Shown in pieces: positions 16,633-26,241 of a DNA stretch of 53,519 nt (position 1 is its first letter; each line of letters begins with the position of its first letter). A program made the translations under genes and the position numbers. The DNA is from Clostridia bacterium (GTDB lineage Bacteria; Bacillota; Clostridia; Christensenellales; Aristaeellaceae): NCBI GenBank assembly GCA_017428385.1, contig JAFRQX010000012.1, positions 1-53,519 of the forward strand, given 5' to 3'. Below the pieces are notes generated by a model. The model was given only the letters and a program-made list of their open reading frames with translations. It searched no databases and was not told the DNA's origin.

Positions 16633-17256
16633 TTATTTTGCTTTGGGCAGGCTCCAGCGGAAGCGGGCTGCCAGCAGGCGGAGGATAACGGTCAGGGCGG
16701 CACCGGCAATCATAGCGGTGACAGAGCCGGTATAAGGCCAGAGCAGGGCACAGGTCCACGCCCCGATGATGGAGGCGCAGGCATAGAAGTGCTTGATAAA
16801 GATATAGGGCGTATTCCCGGCAAACACATCCCGCAGGATGCCGCCGCCCACACCGGTGAGCACACCGACGAAGGTGATCAGGAACAGGTTCCGCTCCGGC
16901 ATGGCGGCGGTGGCCACCTGGACGCCGACCACGGTAAACAGCCCCAGGCCGATGGAATCCATGATCAGGATCAGGGCTTCATAGAACTTCTTCCCGTGCT
17001 CAAAGACGTTCCGGATTGCCGGAATGAAAACCAGGATGCTGACGACGATGGCAGTCGCCGCAAAGGCAGGATTCTGGAAAGCCGCGGGCGGGGTGATGTT
17101 CAGGATCAGGTCCCGCAGGATACCGCCTCCGACAGCCGCCGTGAGGCCCAGAATGCACACGCCGAAGATATCCATTTTTTTCTGAATGCCGACAATCGCG
17201 CCGGAAATCGCAAAGGCAATGGTACCGATGATTTCCAGAACAAACAGGATCTGCAT
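16633..17256 (-). CDS. TRIC-type cation channel family protein (UPF0126/YadS)
   Basis: 207 aa from ATG 17256 (MQILFVLEIIGTIAFAISGA), preceded by GGGAGGACAAGG; a longer frame exists but has poor signals. Seven hydrophobic helices form two repeats, each with the glycine motif GGGILRD (LTAAVGGGILRDLIL and LTGVGGGILRDVFAG). Prokaryotic TRIC homologues form trimeric channels for monovalent cations in the cytoplasmic membrane. Confidence 0.92.
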   Translation of the reverse strand: MQILFVLEIIGTIAFAISGAIVGIQKKMDIFGVCILGLTAAVGGGILRDLILNITPPAAFQNPAFAATAIVVSILVFIPAIRNVFEHGKKFYEALILIMDSIGLGLFTVVGVQVATAAMPERNLFLITFVGVLTGVGGGILRDVFAGNTPYIFIKHFYACASIIGAWTCALLWPYTGSVTAMIAGAALTVILRLLAARFRWSLPKAK

Positions 17257-17347
17257 GACCTTGTCCTCCCGTAAAGGAAATATCCGGTGAGAGTATAACA
17301 CAAAGCGAAACACCTGGGTAGGGAAAGGAAAAACGCATATTTTGATG

Positions 17348-17376
17348 TTGAAAATATAAGAAAGAGTATGTACAAT
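17348..17376 (+). promoter_or_regulatory. Promoter of the VPKTG surface protein
   Basis: TTGAAA (17348-17353), a 17-bp spacer, then TACAAT (17371-17376), with TG immediately upstream of the -10. Confidence 0.65.
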
Positions 17377-17438
17377 ATTTATGAATTGCGGTTTCCGGGC
17401 AAAGCACCGGTGCTGCCGCGTGAAAAGAGGACACAGAA

Positions 17439-19652
17439 ATGATCAACAGGACAAAGGTTCTGGCATGCCTGCTGCTATGCCTTGTTTTTGCTGCAGCCTG
17501 CACCGCCGCGCTGGGAACATCCGCGACTCAGTATCCGCTCTGGATTGGTGGAACACAGGTTACCGATGAAAACTGCGGCAGCCTGGAGGAAAACCACTGG
17601 AAGTATGAACCCTCTTCCCATACCCTCACCTTGAAGGACTACAGCTACAACGGGCTGGGGTATGAGTATACAGCCGGCAGAAACGCCGCGATCTACTATA
17701 ACGGCACCGATAACCTGACAATTCTCCTGGAGGGGACAAACTCCGTGATCCAGGGCAAGGAATGGGCCTATGATGAGGATAACGTCATCAGGAGCGCCAA
17801 AGCCGATTGTACTGTAACCATCGGCGGTTCCGGCAGCCTGAATGCTGAAATGTACGACACCTGGGGCGGCCCGGCAATCATCTGTAACGGTCCGCTGGTC
17901 TTCAGCGGCGGTTCAGTCAAAGCGATTGGCGGAAGCGGCGGCATCAGCGCTTCCAAGGTCACGATCAAAAAAGAGATTGTTTCTGTGGGAACACAGGCCT
18001 TCCTGGATAGCGGAAAAGCCTTTTCCGGCACCGTGGTCAATGAGGTGTCCGGCGTGGGTTATGACCGGTGGAAACAGCCGACAGGCATACCGGTTGATAA
18101 GACGGGAAAAACGCTGGACTATAAAGAAGCGGGTTTCCCGTCCGTGCAGTTTAAACTTGTCTATGATCCCAATGGCGGCTTTGGCACTATGGAATCCGAA
18201 ACGGTCAGTGAAGGCGGGAAGGTGGTACTTCCGGATTGCGGCTTTGAACCGCCGGAGGGAAGGAAATTCAGCCATTGGGAAGTCAACGGCGTGGATCTGA
18301 TCGGTGAAGTGGGAACGGAAGTACTGATTACCCGCTCCTGTGCAGTAGACGGAGTGATCAAGGTAAAAGCGATATGGCCGGAAAAACCTTCCGCAACCGT
18401 CCAAACCGTGCCCCGGGGGCAGGATAAAAGCTATACGGGTTCGGCCGTTGCGCTTGTTAGCGCCGGGAAGGCTGAGGACGGTACGATGCAGTATATTCTC
18501 GGCAAGAACGCGGAAGATGCTCCTGTTTTCGGCTGGGGCGAAGAGATTCCAACAGGTACCGATGCAGGAACCTATTACGTCTGGTACCGGGCGGCCGGCG
18601 ACAGCACCCACAGCCATTCCGGCAGGAAGTGTGTCACAGTGGTTATCAGCCCCAAAGTGGTTTCCGTGACAGCGAAAGCCCAGACAGTTATGGAAGGCAG
18701 TCAGCCTGAAACCGGCGTAGGCTATGTGGATGCGGACGGCCTGGCAGACGGCCATACCCTCAGCGCGGTCACGCTGAAAGTGGAAAACGGGAAAATCGTT
18801 CCGTCCGCGGCCCGGATCACGGACAACGAAGAGCAGGATATGACCGGCAATTACGATATCAAGTATGTACCGGGCAGCCTGACGGTCCGGGACGGGGTCA
18901 GCGTGAAGGTGATCTTCCGCGTGGTCAACGGTGAATGGGACCAGGGCGGCAGCGATGACATGGAAGCCGTGCTGACCGGCTTCGAAGGGGATACGCTGAA
19001 ACTGAAGACGGAGCAGATTCCCGGCGCCGGCACAAAACCTGCCGCCAGCTGCAAGGCCGGCAGCTGGGACGTGACGCCGGATACGGAAACGGTACTCACT
19101 CAGGACACCGTCTATGTTTATACCTATGAAGAGGATCCGGTTTATTCCGTTACAGCGGAAGGAGACGGGTATATCCAGGGCAGCGGGAAAGACTTTGTTT
19201 TTACGGTTAAGCGCAGCATCCGGGACGCGGTGACATTTGACAGCTTTAAAAGCGTCACCGTGGATGGGAAACCTGTCGGCGAGGGAAACTACAGCAAGAC
19301 TGCGGGCAGCCTGGTCCTGACGCTGAAGGCAGGGTACCTGGATTCGCTGGCCACCGGAGAGCACAAGATCGTAATTACCTTTGAAGACGGAGAGGCGGAA
19401 GCGACCCTGACCGTCAGTCAGGCAGCGCCTGTTACAACCGCGCCGGCTACCGCTTCTCCGACGCTTTCTCCGACGGCCTCCCCAACGGCCTCCCCGACAC
19501 CTTCTCCTACGCCGGCTCCGACAGCAACACCGCGGCCGGTGCCGAAAACCGGTGACAGCGGTCATCCGATGATATGGATCGGCCTGATCCTGTTCAGTCT
19601 CCTGGGACTGCTTCTGTGCAGCGCGGCATGGAAAGCCTCCCGGAAGAAATAA
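17439..19652 (+). CDS. Cell-wall-anchored surface protein with repeat-like domains
   Basis: 737 aa. N-terminal signal peptide (VLACLLLCLVFAAACTAAL). A carbohydrate/pectate-lyase-like beta region lies near residues 35-200. A List-Bact-repeat-like segment follows (FKLVYDPNGGFGTMESETVS, then FSHWEVNG) near 238-285, then an MBG-like domain (VVSVTAKAQTVMEGSQPETG) near 405-485. A Pro/Ser/Thr-rich spacer with SPTASPTPSPT repeats covers about 665-700. It ends with a sortase-type signal VPKTGD near 701, a hydrophobic helix and KASRKK. It should be attached to peptidoglycan and face outward, possibly as an adhesin. It is in the same orientation as the phage genes but clearly host. Confidence 0.85.
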   Translation: MINRTKVLACLLLCLVFAAACTAALGTSATQYPLWIGGTQVTDENCGSLEENHWKYEPSSHTLTLKDYSYNGLGYEYTAGRNAAIYYNGTDNLTILLEGTNSVIQGKEWAYDEDNVIRSAKADCTVTIGGSGSLNAEMYDTWGGPAIICNGPLVFSGGSVKAIGGSGGISASKVTIKKEIVSVGTQAFLDSGKAFSGTVVNEVSGVGYDRWKQPTGIPVDKTGKTLDYKEAGFPSVQFKLVYDPNGGFGTMESETVSEGGKVVLPDCGFEPPEGRKFSHWEVNGVDLIGEVGTEVLITRSCAVDGVIKVKAIWPEKPSATVQTVPRGQDKSYTGSAVALVSAGKAEDGTMQYILGKNAEDAPVFGWGEEIPTGTDAGTYYVWYRAAGDSTHSHSGRKCVTVVISPKVVSVTAKAQTVMEGSQPETGVGYVDADGLADGHTLSAVTLKVENGKIVPSAARITDNEEQDMTGNYDIKYVPGSLTVRDGVSVKVIFRVVNGEWDQGGSDDMEAVLTGFEGDTLKLKTEQIPGAGTKPAASCKAGSWDVTPDTETVLTQDTVYVYTYEEDPVYSVTAEGDGYIQGSGKDFVFTVKRSIRDAVTFDSFKSVTVDGKPVGEGNYSKTAGSLVLTLKAGYLDSLATGEHKIVITFEDGEAEATLTVSQAAPVTTAPATASPTLSPTASPTASPTPSPTPAPTATPRPVPKTGDSGHPMIWIGLILFSLLGLLLCSAAWKASRKK

Positions 19653-19658
19653 AAAAAT

Positions 19659-19694
19659 AAACGGAGACAAGGAAACGAATCCTTGTCTCCGTTT
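19659..19694. terminator. Bidirectional terminator
   Basis: AAACGGAGACAAGGA (19659-19673) and TCCTTGTCTCCGTTT (19680-19694), a perfect 15-bp stem flanked by A and T runs. It serves both convergent genes. Confidence 0.9.
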
Positions 19695-19709
19695 TATTAT
19701 GCGGCAGTT

Positions 19710-21578
19710 TTACCAGGTGAAGCTGAAACGGGCGTTCAGTACGGGCATGTTATCCTTCACGGAAACAAAGTCCCCGTAGATCCGATACTTACAGCCCTTT
19801 TCCCAGTGGATTTTGTCCGCGTCAGGGCTTTCAATGATGACCGGCAGGGATTCGCCGTCATCGCCGGTGTTGATCACAACGGTCAGCGGATTTTCAGAAA
19901 CGACTTCCTGTACCATGCCTTTGACACAGAAAGGCTGGTTGGTGTTGCTTTCCGGATTCTTCAGTATTTCCGCGTAGAGTTCAGCGGTGAATGCCCATGC
20001 CTTCTGGGTGTAATCTGAAGGTGAGAGCTCACCGGAATCGCCTGACGGCCTTTCGGGCGCGAGGCAGATATGGCAGGTCCTCAGTTCCTGGTACTGCGGG
20101 TCGTTCACTTCCGAATAGCGGAAGGTACCCTGCAGCGGGATAAACTTCGGATTGACTGTTTTGCAGTTCGGATCTAAATGGTATTTTGATCCACCCTCCG
20201 GATTGTAATACAGGATGGTGTCTCCGGTGATTTCCGCAGCAGGAGCGGGCGTCTGCTCCGGCACCGGGGCTGATTCCGGTATTTCATTGGTTGCCAGACT
20301 GGCAGGATCGACATACCAGAGGCCGTCGTCTTCCAGGACCATGGAGATCATGTAAAGATATATCCTGTGAGGTTTACCGATGTTCGAGTCTATTTCAATA
20401 TTGCATGATGCAGTACAGGATTTATTGTCAGGAGCTTTTAAAAGAGCGTTGAGTTTATAAGTGACAGCTGTCCTGTTTTTAAGAACCGCAAGCAGCGAAG
20501 CCTGGGGGTTTTCCTGCTTTGATTTCCAGTCGGAAGTGCAGTAGTTTACCATGCTCGGGCAATCGTTCGCGGACCAGAAAAGGATGAACTCATTCAGGCG
20601 GTTTTTTACTTCTGCATCTATGATATCCCCGGCAGTGCCGGCCGCTGCCCCATCAGGGGCGGGCGTCAGCTCCGGCACCAGGGTCGGTTCCGAGGTGTAA
20701 TTTGCCACAATACTGGCAGGATCGACATACCAGAGGCCGTTTTCCAGAACCATTGAGATTTGGTACTCGTATGTCTTGTAGTCTTTTCCGGTATGCAGAT
20801 CGGCTTCAACATTACACGCAACAGACCGGGTCGTATCCGCCGGGGATCCGGAAACAGAGACCAATTCATAGACTATGGGCGTCCTGTTTTTCAGGATGCC
20901 AAACAGGGACATTGCCGGATCTTCCTGCTGCGCTGCCCATTCGGAAGAGCAGTATTTCACCATGCCCGCAATATCGTTTTCACTCCACAGGCACATGAAT
21001 TCATACAGGCGCATTTTTAAGGACTCATCCTGCGCTTCTTCAGGAGCGGGCGTCAGCTCCGGCGGCATCAGGGTCCCTTCAGGCAGTTCATTCGTTACCA
21101 GACTGGTCGGATCAACATGCCAGAGGCCGTCTTCTTCCAGAACCATGGTGATTTTGAAATTGTACTTCTTGTAAGGTTTGCCGGTGTTCCAGTTGATCGT
21201 AATATCACAGTCAGCAAACCGGACGGAGTCCCAGGGATCTCCGGAAACAGAAATCAATTCGTATTGTATTGGTTGTCTGCCTTTCAGGATTTCAGACATA
21301 GAGAGCTGGGGGTTTTCCTGCTTGGCCAGCCAGTCGGACGTAGAGTAGTGTACCATGCCCGCAATATCCTGTTTGTACCAGAGGCTCATAAATTCAAACA
21401 GGCGGTTTTTTAAAGGTTCATCCAGCTCATTCGGGGCGAGGTTCCTGTTTGCCAGTTCGCCGGATACCTGCTGGTACAGGATCAGCAGTTCTTCATCTGT
21501 CATGTTCGGGAGATCTTCTGCCAGGGCGGAGGAGACCAGTAATATCATGGCCATAACCAGAAGAATAATCTTTTTCAC
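19710..21578 (-). CDS. Secreted protein with three internal repeats and a C-terminal OB-like domain
   Basis: 622 aa. Signal peptide MKKIILLVMAMILLVSSALA. Three copies of a domain of about 110 residues start near 58, 190 and 325; each reads like NRLxEFxxLWxxxDIAGMVxY and ends MVLExDGLWxVDPxSL. A Cys/His motif follows near 470-520 (HLDPNCKTVN and LRTCHICLA). The C-terminal domain (VKGMVQEVVSENPLTVVINTG to FSFTW) is shared with the anti-sigma-like protein at 40039. Function unknown, probably extracellular. Confidence 0.75.
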   Translation of the reverse strand: MKKIILLVMAMILLVSSALAEDLPNMTDEELLILYQQVSGELANRNLAPNELDEPLKNRLFEFMSLWYKQDIAGMVHYSTSDWLAKQENPQLSMSEILKGRQPIQYELISVSGDPWDSVRFADCDITINWNTGKPYKKYNFKITMVLEEDGLWHVDPTSLVTNELPEGTLMPPELTPAPEEAQDESLKMRLYEFMCLWSENDIAGMVKYCSSEWAAQQEDPAMSLFGILKNRTPIVYELVSVSGSPADTTRSVACNVEADLHTGKDYKTYEYQISMVLENGLWYVDPASIVANYTSEPTLVPELTPAPDGAAAGTAGDIIDAEVKNRLNEFILFWSANDCPSMVNYCTSDWKSKQENPQASLLAVLKNRTAVTYKLNALLKAPDNKSCTASCNIEIDSNIGKPHRIYLYMISMVLEDDGLWYVDPASLATNEIPESAPVPEQTPAPAAEITGDTILYYNPEGGSKYHLDPNCKTVNPKFIPLQGTFRYSEVNDPQYQELRTCHICLAPERPSGDSGELSPSDYTQKAWAFTAELYAEILKNPESNTNQPFCVKGMVQEVVSENPLTVVINTGDDGESLPVIIESPDADKIHWEKGCKYRIYGDFVSVKDNMPVLNARFSFTW

Positions 21579-21717
21579 GATTTCAAACTCCTTTACAAGT
21601 CTTCGTCACCGGTGTTTTCCCGGACGATGGTGCTCTGGGGGAGGGTTCCTTAAATACGAACGATTTAACCGCCGGTTTTGTTCCTGCCGGGGGTTCTGCC
21701 CAAGGGTCGGAAGAAAA

Positions 21718-21740
21718 AACACGCCGTGAATCGGCGTGTT
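21718..21740. terminator. Terminator of the GNAT gene
   Basis: AACACGCCG (21718-21726) and CGGCGTGTT (21732-21740), 9-bp stem. The minus side continues with TTTTTTCTTCC. Confidence 0.8.
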
Positions 21741-21746
21741 TAACGA

Positions 21747-22256
21747 TCATTTCAGAATTTTGCCCATGTAGTATTCATCCACATAGACACCGTTGACTTT
21801 CATGGATTTCGGCCGGATACCTTCCACGCAGAAACCGTGCTTTTCGTACAGGGCTTTTGCGCCGACGTTGGGACACTCCACTGTCAGTTCCAGGCGGACA
21901 AGGCTGTTGGCCCTGGCCCAGTCATCCAGCCGGTTAAAGAACTCTGTTCCGATGCCCTGCCGGCGCCAGGCTTTGCGGATTCCGGTGACGATATAGGCGG
22001 TGTGCAGAACCCGGTTCAGGTCTCCGCGGGAGGCCCAGATGAACCCGGCGATTTCCCCGGCTTCCGTCACGGCGGCCAGCAGGAAATCCCCGCCGCTGTT
22101 TGCTCCCTCAATGTTGGCCCGCAGCCTGTCCAGATTCTTTGTCTTCTCCCGGCGCTCCCCAGGCTCATACATCATGTATTCCGTTTCTTCGTCCAGACGG
22201 CACATCATCTCAAAGAAAGCTTCCGTGTCGTTTTCTGTCAGCGCTCTGTAAAGCAT
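21747..22256 (-). CDS. GNAT-family N-acetyltransferase
   Basis: 169 aa from ATG 22256 (MLYRALTENDTEAFFEMM), which aligns with the usual start of the family; an upstream Met is possible. Motifs: VTGIRKAWRRQGIGTEFFNRL (acetyl-CoA loop RRQGIG) and LTVECPNVGAKALYEKHGF near the end. Substrate unknown. Monocistronic with its own terminator. Confidence 0.87.
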   Translation of the reverse strand: MLYRALTENDTEAFFEMMCRLDEETEYMMYEPGERREKTKNLDRLRANIEGANSGGDFLLAAVTEAGEIAGFIWASRGDLNRVLHTAYIVTGIRKAWRRQGIGTEFFNRLDDWARANSLVRLELTVECPNVGAKALYEKHGFCVEGIRPKSMKVNGVYVDEYYMGKILK

Positions 22257-22332
22257 GGCCTTCCTCCGGTAAAATGATGCGCTTATCATATCATAAAAGA
22301 GAATGTATGAATATGATCAGGCAAAAGAAAAC

Positions 22333-22356
22333 GGCACCGGTTTTCAGGCCGGTACC
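22333..22356 (-). terminator. Terminator of the secreted protein at 22376
   Basis: GGCACCGG (22333-22340) and CCGGTACC (22349-22356), one mismatch. Minus-strand sequence continues GTTTTCTTTTG. Confidence 0.6.
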
Positions 22357-22375
22357 GGATATGCTGTCATGAATT

Positions 22376-23428
22376 TTATTCCACAGCTGGAAGTACAATC
22401 TGCTCTGCGACGGCGGCCAGGTCCAGACCGTCCACGTCGGAGGCAAGCACGGAAAGGGAATGCATGGTGCCGGTGGTGTTGTCATACCACAGGACGCACT
22501 CTACCGTATCCCCGGTTTCGGTTTTTGCCTGCCTGATCAGGCCGTTGAATCCGGCAACTGTAACGGGCTCCTCGTTTTCCCAGGTGAAATAAAGGCCGGA
22601 GATGTCCGGCATCTCACCCACATCCAGGGCGACAGGCTGGGCGCGGAAGGTGTAGTCTTCGCCGTTCATGATGAACTGCATTTCCGCCAGACTGGCGGCA
22701 GCAAACCAGCGATAGGCAGTTTTATCCGCACCTTGCGGCGCATGGAACATGATTCCGATGGTCTTCTGCAGCTCCTCGGCAGTCATGACCTCCCAGGGAT
22801 TGCCCATGGATACGTCCTGGTTGTCCGTGTTGGCGGCGGACAGGTCGGGCGTTACCGGGAAACCTTCAAAACCGCTGTTGTTCTTGACGCTGTAGAAGTA
22901 CCAGCCGGGCAGATCGGTGAGGTCAAAGGCATGGGCAAAGAACTTCATTTCGTCCGTAAAGCTGTCCACGGGAGTTCCCGGCTTGTACAGCGTCATTTCA
23001 TCCCCGAGGCTGAGACCGTAAACGTCGGTATAAATGTATTTGACGCCGTCCTCAATGACTTCCTTGCCATTGGGCTCGGTATAGGTCAGTTCATCCACAT
23101 GGAGTTTCCAGGAGTTTTCATCCAGCTGTTCCACGAGGGACAGTTTGCCGGAGAAGGAGCAGACGTAAATGGTACCGTTCGGATAGGCTTCCGAGGTGTC
23201 ACCCATATCGCTGTCATGGTAGTCTCCGCTGAAGGAGCCGTCCGGCAGGATTGTGAGATCCGTACTCCAGGCACCGGCGCCGCTGCAGAAACTCCAGGTT
23301 ATACCGTCAAACTGGGCGAAGAAGGTATCGTTTCCTTCCGCGAAGGCAGATCCAATCATCAGGATCGCGGCCAGCAGAACGCCCAGGAATCGTGTAATCA
23401 CAGGCTTCCGGTAGTGGTTGTTGAACAT
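22376..23428 (-). CDS. Secreted protein of unknown function
   Basis: 350 aa from ATG 23428 (MFNNHYRKPVITRFLGVLLA). This start is chosen because AGGAGG lies about 11 bp upstream, whereas the earlier ATG (23437) is too close to it. The signal peptide ends near GSAFAEG. Two similar halves look like lipocalin-like beta barrels (DGSFSGDYHDSD, MGDTSEAYPNGTIYVCSFSG). No active site recognised. Similar small secreted proteins surround it. Confidence 0.7.
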   Translation of the reverse strand: MFNNHYRKPVITRFLGVLLAAILMIGSAFAEGNDTFFAQFDGITWSFCSGAGAWSTDLTILPDGSFSGDYHDSDMGDTSEAYPNGTIYVCSFSGKLSLVEQLDENSWKLHVDELTYTEPNGKEVIEDGVKYIYTDVYGLSLGDEMTLYKPGTPVDSFTDEMKFFAHAFDLTDLPGWYFYSVKNNSGFEGFPVTPDLSAANTDNQDVSMGNPWEVMTAEELQKTIGIMFHAPQGADKTAYRWFAAASLAEMQFIMNGEDYTFRAQPVALDVGEMPDISGLYFTWENEEPVTVAGFNGLIRQAKTETGDTVECVLWYDNTTGTMHSLSVLASDVDGLDLAAVAEQIVLPAVE

Positions 23429-23511
23429 CTTACACATTACCTCCTTTGAAGAGTGTTCATCAATATAACGAAACAATCCTCAATTTTTGTCCCGGACGGG
23501 CGGAGGTCTTG

Positions 23512-23979
23512 TCAGGAACGGGCGGAACGCTGTGTTTCGGCAGGGCCGGAATCATTGTTGTTTTCGGTTTTTGTGTTCATCAGGGGATAGAGGCGGGGTT
23601 CTCCCGCAGCCTGTGCATTCTTAAGGGACGCTCTCCGGGCGGCGTTTCTCCGTGCCTTGCGTGAAATTCCGTTTTCCTGGTCCTCATCCTCTTCAGGGTC
23701 GGGACGGCGCTGATTGTTTTTCCGGAAATCCATGTGCAGGTAGAAGCCAATCAATACTCCGCAAAGCACGCTGATGAGAATGAAAGCCGCGGGATGCTCA
23801 ACCGCGAATGATTTGCCACCGTTGTTTTTCTGGTTGACCCCGATTGCTATCCCTGCCGCAATAATCACAATGAAGAAAAAAATCCAGGCGCCCCGTTCAA
23901 TTCTCCGCCGCATTATATTGTCACGGGCTTCAGCAAGGGAACGCCTCTGGTGAGGGGAGGGCCTTTTGCGGGCGGACAT
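23512..23979 (-). CDS. Membrane protein with two helices and charged ends
   Basis: 155 aa. A basic N-terminus (MSARKRPSPHQRRSL), two hydrophobic helices (GAWIFFFIVIIAAGIAIGV and AAFILISVLCGVLIGFYL), then a long charged and basic tail (DPEEDEDQENGISRKARRNA). Family unknown. A GAAAGGAGC RBS is present. Confidence 0.65.
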   Translation of the reverse strand: MSARKRPSPHQRRSLAEARDNIMRRRIERGAWIFFFIVIIAAGIAIGVNQKNNGGKSFAVEHPAAFILISVLCGVLIGFYLHMDFRKNNQRRPDPEEDEDQENGISRKARRNAARRASLKNAQAAGEPRLYPLMNTKTENNNDSGPAETQRSARS

Positions 23980-24141
23980 GGCGGAATGCTCCTTTCAGGT
24001 TCGTCAGGAATTATTTACCGTAAGAAAGATAACATACACACGCGGTTCAGTACAGCACCGGAGTGGAAAAATAAAACTGCATATTATTCCGCGGGCATGA
24101 AAAAGCGCCGATGATGAAAAACAGCATGCCGGGAGAACAGC

Positions 24142-24798
24142 TTACTGCCAGGGCACGTAATACCGCTCAATGGAAGCCAGTGTTCCCTGTCCGTCAAAGA
24201 CCACATATACATTGTTCGTTGCGAAGCCGACACCGTCGTATTCTGCTTCTTCCCGCAGGATCCGCAGGAACTCTTCCGCGGTATAAACGGCGGGAAGCGG
24301 GAGCGGGCCGCCGAGTGTGTCGATATCATCCAGGAACAGGAGGGAGTCCGGCACAGGCACCTGTATTTCCGCCAGTGACGTCCAGAGATAATCATTGTAA
24401 TTCATCGGCCGGTAGTTCCTGTCGTCAGTGGAATCCTGAACCAGCCAGAGGGTTCCTTCCTCGTATTCATAGCCTCCGCCGTTGATGCTGAAGCTCAGTC
24501 CGTCATCTTCAATGGACTTCACCGGGATTTCCTTTCCCTGGGAGTAGATGGCGTCGCCGACTTTCAGGTTTTCAACTTCTTCGGCGGAAAACACTTCGGG
24601 CACGATCAGTTCCAGGGTGAGCGTGTTGCTCTCCGGATGATAGCCGAGAATCCTGGCGTTCACGGCGGTGCAGGCCAGGTTATCCGGATTCACGGAGGTG
24701 GCCACGGCGGTGATGCATGTTCCCGCGGAAGCGGAAGCGCAGAGGATAACAGTCAGCAGGCATAGCAGGATGCAGGTAATCCGGCGGCGTTTTTTCAT
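24142..24798 (-). CDS. Small secreted protein of unknown function
   Basis: 218 aa from ATG 24798 (MKKRRRITCILLCLLTVILC), preceded by AGGGAGGT. A signal peptide is followed by a beta-rich body with DDRNYRPMNYNDYLW and a C-terminal DGQGTLASIERYY. I do not recognise the family. The 140 bp after its stop and the 160 bp before the gene at 23512 show no further gene. Confidence 0.65.
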   Translation of the reverse strand: MKKRRRITCILLCLLTVILCASASAGTCITAVATSVNPDNLACTAVNARILGYHPESNTLTLELIVPEVFSAEEVENLKVGDAIYSQGKEIPVKSIEDDGLSFSINGGGYEYEEGTLWLVQDSTDDRNYRPMNYNDYLWTSLAEIQVPVPDSLLFLDDIDTLGGPLPLPAVYTAEEFLRILREEAEYDGVGFATNNVYVVFDGQGTLASIERYYVPWQ

Positions 24799-24902
24799 CT
24801 GGGGTGACCTCCCTGTTATTTGGTATCCATATAACGAAAGAAAGTCCCGGATCTGTTCCGGACGGAGAATGGGATTATAGATGCATGGTAACACATTAAT
24901 GC

Positions 24903-25355
24903 TCAGAATGGAACGGATTCCGGATTGCCTTTGGCACTCATGAGCTGAATGATTGTTTCATCCATGAGTTTTGCCCGGGGGTCATCCCAGCAGGAGGTCA
25001 TGGGAGAAGACTGACGGGCAACCGCTTCTGTATTTGCCTCATCCTCATCAAAATCATATTCTTCATCTTCGATGAAAACTTCTTCTTCTGCATGGGCGGC
25101 CCGGCAAGCTTTATTCTGCTGAATCCTGCGGAGAACAAGCATGCCGAGCAGGATGCCGGCCACCACGCTTCCGCCGGTAAAGATATTGGGAGAAAGGGTC
25201 CTGAGGATGGCCTGAAGGGCACGGTCATAACCCCTGTTGATTGATACTGCAACAAAGGAAATACCGATGATGAGGATCAGTCCGTTCCGGTGAAAAAACC
25301 ATTCCATTGCGCGCATAACCGGATTGCGGCTGTTTGTATTGTCGCGTACTGCCAT
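24903..25355 (-). CDS. Membrane protein with acidic tail
   Basis: 150 aa from ATG 25355 (MAVRDNTNSRNPVMRAMEWF), with AAAGGAGG 9 bp upstream. Two hydrophobic helices (LILIIGISFVAVSINRGY and GSVVAGILLGMLVL) are followed by a very acidic segment (EEEVFIEDEEYDFDEDEA). Unknown function. Divergent from the phage gene at 25497 across 141 bp. Confidence 0.65.
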   Translation of the reverse strand: MAVRDNTNSRNPVMRAMEWFFHRNGLILIIGISFVAVSINRGYDRALQAILRTLSPNIFTGGSVVAGILLGMLVLRRIQQNKACRAAHAEEEVFIEDEEYDFDEDEANTEAVARQSSPMTSCWDDPRAKLMDETIIQLMSAKGNPESVPF

Positions 25356-25496
25356 TTCAGGCGCCTCCTTTCCCGATGAATTACCAGGTACAGGATCAGT
25401 ATAAAAAAACGCCTGTAAGAAAAACAGGACAATCCGGGAAAAATACGGCGGCATATTCCGCAGCTGGCGTCGGAAAAGAGGGGAAAAGGTAACTGT

Positions 25497-25880
25497 ATGG
25501 ATATTTCTTCCGTTCTTTTGGATCCGGAACTCGGGGGCACGGCCTTCACCGTGGAGCGGATTACCTGTACCCGGAGCCGGGAGGGGACAACCTCCTGCAG
25601 CCGGACGATACAGGCAACGGGCTGCATTCATCCCGGAACGCCGGAAATGCTGAAACTGCTGCCGGCGGAGGAGCAGCAGGAGACCTTTATTGTGATTTAT
25701 ACAGATTATATCCTGAGCACAGGCACTCCGGGGGAGGACGGAGCGTCCTTTGACGCGCCGGACCGGATTCACTGGAGCGGGCAGGCCTGGCGGGTGGTAA
25801 AGATCCGGGACTGGCAGGGCTTCGGCTATGTGCAGGCCTGGGCAGTACGGATGCCGGAAGACAAAGAATACCGGGAGTGA
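25497..25880 (+). CDS. Phage neck/tail-completion protein
   Basis: 127 aa (MDISSVLLDPELGGTAFTVE). Beta-rich with a central QETFIVIYTDYILSTG and a closing QAWRVVKIRDWQGFGYVQAW, the pattern of small head-closure or tail-completion proteins that sit between connector and sheath genes. AAAAGGTAAC is a weak RBS. The stop codon lies inside a palindrome (25871-25893). It is an isolated plus-strand gene between two minus-strand chromosomal genes. Confidence 0.65.
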   Translation: MDISSVLLDPELGGTAFTVERITCTRSREGTTSCSRTIQATGCIHPGTPEMLKLLPAEEQQETFIVIYTDYILSTGTPGEDGASFDAPDRIHWSGQAWRVVKIRDWQGFGYVQAWAVRMPEDKEYRE

Positions 25881-25893
25881 TGATCACTCCCGG
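25871..25893. terminator. Palindrome over the phage gene stop
   Basis: CCGGGAGTGAT (25871-25881) and ATCACTCCCGG (25883-25893), an 11-bp stem around one base, followed by CTGTTT. It contains the stop codon of the phage gene and precedes the convergent HU gene. Confidence 0.6.
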
Positions 25894-25913
25894 CTGTTTA
25901 TGAGATGATTGAA

Positions 25914-26198
25914 TTACTTCTTTTTCTTGGCAACGGCGTCCTTCATTCCCTTGCCGGGTTTGAAAGCGGGAGCCTTTGTAGCCTTGATCTTGATGACCTC
26001 GCCGGTGCGGGGGTTCCGGCCGTTGCGGGCGGAACGCTGACGGGTTTCAAAGGTACCAAAGCCGGGCAGGATCACTTTGCCGTCGGAAACAACACCGGCA
26101 ACGATAGCGTCCAGCGTAGCGGTAACAACCTTCTGAGCTTCTGCCTTGGAGATAGCAGCATTCTTGGATACGACTTCAACGAGTTCAGTTTTGTTCAT
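25914..26198 (-). CDS. hup: HU-type DNA-binding protein
   Basis: 94 aa from ATG 26198 (MNKTELVEVVSKNAAISKAE). Typical HU/IHF features: two N-terminal helices, VILPGFGTFETRQRSARNGRNP (the DNA-wrapping arm with RNPRTGE), and a Lys-rich end. The usual HU length is about 90. It compacts chromosomal DNA as a dimer. RBS GGAAAGGAAAA. It is a core chromosomal gene sitting directly between two phage neck genes. Confidence 0.95.
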   Translation of the reverse strand: MNKTELVEVVSKNAAISKAEAQKVVTATLDAIVAGVVSDGKVILPGFGTFETRQRSARNGRNPRTGEVIKIKATKAPAFKPGKGMKDAVAKKKK

Positions 26199-26241
26199 AA
26201 TCTTATTTTCCTTTCCGGGCTTATGCCCTTTCTTTTGTGAC

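Noticed and set aside
17913..19670. 585-codon minus-strand open frame
   Set aside because: Antisense to the VPKTG surface protein, which has a signal peptide, anchor, promoter and terminator; the minus frame is Arg/Cys-rich with no domain.
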